45,714 nt of DNA. Origin: an uncultured Planctomycetia bacterium. Lineage in GTDB: Bacteria > Planctomycetota > UBA1135 > GCA-002686595. The stretch is from assembly GCA_938003765.1 (NCBI GenBank), contig CALKYE010000232.1:1-45714 (forward strand), written 5' to 3'. Below the pieces are notes generated by a model. The model had not been told where the DNA came from and did no database searches. It was given only the letters and a program-made list of their open reading frames with translations. Made by a program: the position numbers and the translations under genes. Position 1 is the stretch's first letter; each line of letters opens with the position of its first letter. Shown one piece after another: positions 42,357-45,714 of the stretch.

Positions 42357-43325
42357 CTACGACTCGTCGTTCGGATCTTCGTCCGGCGGCGCGTCCGGCT
42401 CGCTGGCCGGCGCCTTGCGCAGCTCGTCGAGCATCTCGAGGTAGCTCGCGAGTCGCGACGGCGCGATCTGGCCGCGCTCGACGGCTGCGAACACCCCGCA
42501 GTCCGGCTCGTGGTCGTGCGAGCAGTCGGGGAAGCGGCAGGCGCCGGCGAAGCGCGCGAAGTCGACGAACATGCCGCGCAGCTCGTCCGGACGAGCGTTG
42601 TGCAGTCGGAACGAGCGCACGCCCGGCGTGTCGACCACCCAGCCGCCGAAGTCGAGCTCGTGCAGTTGCGAGTGGCTGGTGGTGTGCTTGCCCTGGTCCC
42701 AGAACTTGCTGATCTTCCCGACCTTCAGCGCCAGTCCGGGCTGCAGCGCGTTGAGCAGGCTCGACTTGCCGACGCCGGAGCCGCCGTAGAAGACGCTGAC
42801 GCGCCCGCGCAGTCGCTCGCGCAACTCTTCGACGCCCACGCCCGAGGTGGCGCAGGTCTCGAGCACCTCCAACCCCAGTCGCTCGTACGTGGCGCGAATC
42901 GCAGGCGCGTCGCCGTGCTTGTCGAGGTCGATCTTGTTGAGGATCAGCGACGCGGGCACCTGGTACCACTGGCACGCGGCCAGCACGCGATCGGCGCGGC
43001 CCGACGAGAAGCCGGGGCGCGCGAGCGAGCTGACCACGAACAGCCGGTCGACGTTCGCGACCAGCACCTGCTCGCGCGGGTCGTGCATCGACGACATGCG
43101 ACCCAGTCGATTGCGGCGCGGGAGCACCTCCTCGATGCCGCGCGGATCGCCGGCCATGTCGACGCGCACGAGGTCGCCGACCGCGATCGGGTTGCGCTGC
43201 GGACCGCGCACTTCGAACAGCTTGCCGCGCGGCGCGCACTGCAACACCTCGCCGTCGATCTCGACGTGGCAGACCTTGGCGTCCATGCGGACCACGCGGC
43301 CGGTCTTGAACTGGGGTTCGCTCAT
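42357..43325 (-). CDS. rsgA: Small-ribosomal-subunit biogenesis GTPase RsgA
   Basis: A 322-residue circularly permuted GTPase that checks late 30S assembly. The G-motifs appear in permuted order: NKID first, then the P-loop GGSGVGKSS (K187), then DTPG. An OB domain precedes them (VEIDGEVLQCAPRGK) and a zinc-binding CRFPDCSHDHEPDC motif follows, in the expected order for RsgA/YjeQ. An acidic C-terminal tail ends the chain. It is convergent with the DUF2752 gene and divergent from the SpoU methyltransferase gene. Confidence 0.95.
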   Translation of the reverse strand: MSEPQFKTGRVVRMDAKVCHVEIDGEVLQCAPRGKLFEVRGPQRNPIAVGDLVRVDMAGDPRGIEEVLPRRNRLGRMSSMHDPREQVLVANVDRLFVVSSLARPGFSSGRADRVLAACQWYQVPASLILNKIDLDKHGDAPAIRATYERLGLEVLETCATSGVGVEELRERLRGRVSVFYGGSGVGKSSLLNALQPGLALKVGKISKFWDQGKHTTSHSQLHELDFGGWVVDTPGVRSFRLHNARPDELRGMFVDFARFAGACRFPDCSHDHEPDCGVFAAVERGQIAPSRLASYLEMLDELRKAPASEPDAPPDEDPNDES

Positions 43326-43409
43326 GTGCGCGCGATCGATCGCGGCGAACAGATGCTAATCGCACCGGGCGCGTCCGCTTCACGCCCGACTGCTATAACT
43401 GCGCGCCGC

Positions 43410-44189
43410 ATGCATCGGTCCGAACCGATTCGCTCGCGCGACAACCCCGAGCTCAAGCGCCTGAAGGCCGCGGCGGCGGGTCGCGAGGAGGACTTGATCG
43501 TGCTCGAAGGCGAGCGGCTGGTGCGCGACGCGCTGCGAGCCGAACTGCCGCTCGAGACCATCTACGTCGGCTTGCGCCGCGCTGAACTCGCCGCGGAGTT
43601 CGAGCAGATGGGCGTGCGTGTGCGAAGGGTCGACGATGAGTTGCTCGACGCGGCGAGCGCGCTGAAGAACTCGCAAGGCGTGTTGGCGTTGGCTGCGCCG
43701 CCTGCGCGCCGCACGCTCGACGACACGCACCTGGGCCCCGAAGCGCTGGTGCTCGTCGTCGCGGGCGTCGCCGACCCCGGAAACCTGGGCGCGCTCGCGC
43801 GCAGCGCCGAGGCCGCCGGCGCCGAGGCGATCGGCGTCGTGGCGGGAAGCGTCAGTCCGTGGAACCCCAGAGTGCTCCGCGGCGCGATGGGGAGCCTGTT
43901 GCGGCTTCCCGTGCTTCGTTGGGGCTCGGCGCAGGAAGCGTCCGAGGAACTCGCCGAGCACGGCTTTCGCCAGGCGCGCGCTGCGACGCGCGGCGGGCGC
44001 GCTCCGTCGCAGTTCGACTGGACCGGGCGCATCGCGGTTTGGCTCGGCGCCGAGACTGGCGAGCTGCCGCAGGCCTGCTCGACGTTCGAACGCATCACGA
44101 TCCCGATGCACGCTGCGGTGGAGTCGCTCAACGTGAGTGTCGCCGGTTCGCTTCTGTTGTTCGCGGCCGGTCGCGTGCAGGAGCGCTGA
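43410..44189 (+). CDS. TrmH/SpoU-type RNA 2'-O-ribose methyltransferase
   Basis: A 259-residue SPOUT-fold enzyme. An N-terminal substrate-binding part begins MHRSEPIRSRDNPELKRLK and has LEGERLVRDAL, typical of the TrmH/RlmB type. The knotted domain shows the three SpoU motifs: GVADPGNLGALARSAEA, then SPWNPRVLRGAMGSLLRLPV and the closing IPMHAAVESLNVSVAGSLLLF. The ATG at 43410 is preferred over the long upstream extension (42510), which is an rsgA shadow. The target RNA is not visible from the sequence. rarA starts 5 bases downstream, probably in one operon. Confidence 0.93.
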   Translation: MHRSEPIRSRDNPELKRLKAAAAGREEDLIVLEGERLVRDALRAELPLETIYVGLRRAELAAEFEQMGVRVRRVDDELLDAASALKNSQGVLALAAPPARRTLDDTHLGPEALVLVVAGVADPGNLGALARSAEAAGAEAIGVVAGSVSPWNPRVLRGAMGSLLRLPVLRWGSAQEASEELAEHGFRQARAATRGGRAPSQFDWTGRIAVWLGAETGELPQACSTFERITIPMHAAVESLNVSVAGSLLLFAAGRVQER

Positions 44190-44193
44190 GCGG

Positions 44194-45474
44194 ATGACGC
44201 GCGAGCTGTTCGACGACGGTTCTGACTCGAGCGCCGGCGATGCTCCGCGCGCCGACGCGCCGCTGGCCGAACGCATGCGCCCGGCGACCCTCGAAGAGGT
44301 CGTGGGGCAGGAGCACGTGATCGGCGCGGGCAAGCTGCTCGCGCGCGCGCTCGAGTCCGAAGTGCGGCAGAACCTGATCCTGTGGGGCCCGCCCGGCGTG
44401 GGCAAGACCACGTTGGCGCGCCTCATCGCGCAGCGCAGCTCACTGCGCTTCACGCCGTTCTCCGCCGTGCTGTCGGGCATCAAGGAAGTGCGCGAGGTCA
44501 TGCAAGCCGCGGCCGCAGAGCGCGCGCGAAGCGGGCGTCGCACGTTGTTGTTCGTCGACGAGATCCATCGCTTCAACAAAGCGCAGCAGGACGCGTTCCT
44601 GCCGTTCATGGAGAGCGGCGACATCGTTCTGATCGGCGCGACTACCGAGAACCCGTCGTTCGAGCTCAACGGCGCGCTGCTGTCGCGCGCGCGCGTCGTG
44701 GTGCTCGAGCCGTTGTCGATCGACGCGCTCGTGGCGCTGCTCGAGCGAGCCGCGCGGGACGAGCGCGGACTGGCCGGGCGACTGCGCGCAGATCGCAGCG
44801 CACTGGAGCGCATCGCTCACTCAGCGGACGGCGACGCGCGGCGGGCGCTCAATCTTCTCGAGACCGCGGCGGCCATCGCTCCGCCGGGCGCCGCGCTCGA
44901 CGACGCGCTGCTCGCCCAGGCGCTGCAGCGCAAGCAACTGGCGTACGACCGCGCGGGCGAAGAGCACTACAACCTTGCGTCGGCGCTGCACAAGAGCATC
45001 CGCAACAGCGACGAGGACGCGAGCCTGTACTGGCTCACGCGCATGCTCGAGGCCGGTGAGGACCGCGAGTTCCTCGCGCGACGGCTGGTGCGCATCGCGG
45101 TGGAGGACGTTGGGCTCGCCGATCCGTTCGCGCTGAGGATCGCGCTCGACGGCGCCGATGCCTGGCATCGACTCGGTTCGCCCGAGGGCGAGCTCGCGCT
45201 GGTCCAAGCCGCCGTCTACCTCGCGCGCGCGAAGAAGAGCAACGCGCTGTACGTGGCTCACAAGGCCGCGGTGGAGGACGTGCAGCGGACAGCCGCCGAG
45301 CCCGTCCCGCTGCACCTGCGCAACGCTCCCACCGCGCTCATGAAGGCTGTGGGGTATGGCGAGGGCTATCGCTACGCGCACGACGATCCGACGGCCAAGG
45401 ACGAGATGGTGTGTCTTCCTCCGAGCCTCGCGGGCCGGCGCTACTTCGCGCCGCGCCGTTCGAGCCCGTCCTGA
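44194..45474 (+). CDS. rarA: Replication-associated recombination protein A
   Basis: A 426-residue AAA+ ATPase of the RarA/MgsA/WRNIP1 family, acting at stalled replication forks. Walker A is WGPPGVGKTT (K71), Walker B LLFVDEIHRF, sensor 1 GATTENPSF. The C-terminal tetramerisation part is complete, with the family's YWLTRMLEAGEDREFLARRLVR and PLHLRNAPT blocks. The ATG at 44194 follows the methyltransferase stop by 4 bases; the first 20 residues are poorly conserved, so a slightly later start is possible. Confidence 0.95.
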   Translation: MTRELFDDGSDSSAGDAPRADAPLAERMRPATLEEVVGQEHVIGAGKLLARALESEVRQNLILWGPPGVGKTTLARLIAQRSSLRFTPFSAVLSGIKEVREVMQAAAAERARSGRRTLLFVDEIHRFNKAQQDAFLPFMESGDIVLIGATTENPSFELNGALLSRARVVVLEPLSIDALVALLERAARDERGLAGRLRADRSALERIAHSADGDARRALNLLETAAAIAPPGAALDDALLAQALQRKQLAYDRAGEEHYNLASALHKSIRNSDEDASLYWLTRMLEAGEDREFLARRLVRIAVEDVGLADPFALRIALDGADAWHRLGSPEGELALVQAAVYLARAKKSNALYVAHKAAVEDVQRTAAEPVPLHLRNAPTALMKAVGYGEGYRYAHDDPTAKDEMVCLPPSLAGRRYFAPRRSSPS

Positions 45475-45671
45475 ACGACTTACTGGGTGAAGCGTCGTCC
45501 GAGGCTTCTCCCTCGCAGGATGCGCTCGCTTCGCCCCGACGCCTGCTCGGCGACGGTGCTTCCAGGCACATCGCTCTCGAATAGCGCCCGGCGTAGCGCC
45601 CGCGGTCGCGCGGATCCGTCGCTCGTCCCTTTTCGCCTCGGCGCGGCGAGCTGCTGCTGTGCCGAAAGCAG

Positions 45672-45705
45672 CGCGGGTCCCGCATCGCGAGATGCGGGAC
45701 CCGCG
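45672..45705. terminator. 15-bp hairpin downstream of rarA
   Basis: Arms 45672-45686 and 45691-45705 are perfectly complementary around a GCGA loop. No T-run follows before the window ends. The 197 bases between the rarA stop and the hairpin hold no recognisable gene. Confidence 0.65.
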
Positions 45706-45714
45706 TGGGATCCA

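Noticed and set aside
45338..45685. 115-residue minus-strand open frame at the right end
   Set aside because: Overlaps the rarA 3' end and the hairpin; composition is random-like (arginine/serine-rich) with no recognisable domain.
1..45714. CRISPR array, prophage, insertion sequence or rRNA
   Set aside because: No regularly spaced direct repeats, transposase or integrase motifs, or rRNA-like sequence were noticed while reading the window.

Overview
The window is a chromosomal stretch of a high-GC bacterium, most likely a planctomycete of the deep-branching marine lineage around Saltatorellus, Engelhardtia and Rohdeia. That placement is inferred from gene content: three secreted proteins sharing one unusual C-terminal domain, a type II (archaeal/eukaryotic-type) methionine aminopeptidase, a formylglycine sulfatase lipoprotein, a eukaryotic-type protein kinase, a beta-propeller secreted protein and degenerate two-component/sigma-54-type regulators. 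No phage, insertion sequence, CRISPR array or rRNA was seen. Coding density is very high, and most long antisense ORFs are shadows caused by the GC content.

Layout. 1-2.5 kb (minus): a DinG-like helicase cut by the window edge and an outer-membrane porin. 2.8-4.9 kb (plus): a compact sulfur cluster of a TusA-like protein, a DsrE-like protein and a TusA::MetE fusion, the most unusual unit here. 5.2-7 kb: secreted protein 1 and a DHFR/RibD-like reductase. 7.2-9.9 kb (minus): topA. 10.2-13.4 kb (plus): leucine-type dehydrogenase and a seven-bladed propeller protein ending in the shared domain. 13.5-15.0 kb (minus): protein kinase and a lipoprotein. 15.1-17.9 kb (plus): type II methionine aminopeptidase, a glycosyltransferase-like gene and secreted protein 3. 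17.9-22.6 kb (minus): mutS followed by a Gcr-family polytopic membrane protein.

22.8-25.3 kb (plus): a lipoprotein operon COG3014 - YcfL - LpoB, closed by an 18-bp hairpin terminator. 25.4-26.7 kb (minus): ugd. 27.0-28.3 kb: tRNA-Val(UAC), overlapped antisense by the 3' end of a THUMP-like methyltransferase gene. 28.5-30.4 kb (plus): a REC-PAS-AAA-Fis regulator whose ATPase motifs are broken. 30.5-32.0 kb: sulfatase. 32.0-36.5 kb (minus): cysteine desulfurase - thiI - GT-C-like membrane protein. 36.6-40.0 kb (plus): hrpB translationally coupled to a membrane-anchored BECR-nuclease-like gene and an overlapping partner that looks like an immunity protein. 39.9-41.8 kb (minus): an Fe-S/SCP2 fusion and a MarR regulator, each preceded by the same 15-bp near-palindrome. 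41.9-45.5 kb: DUF2752 protein, rsgA, a SpoU-type methyltransferase and rarA.

How the genes may work together (inference): the TusA/DsrE/TusA::MetE trio suggests protein-bound sulfur or methyl-sulfur handling linked to a zinc methyltransferase barrel. The desulfurase-ThiI pair resembles the dedicated NifZ-ThiI arrangement for 4-thiouridine/thiamine sulfur. The MarR protein probably controls itself and the Fe-S/SCP2 protein. All product names come from reading translations and motifs by eye; no database search was run.
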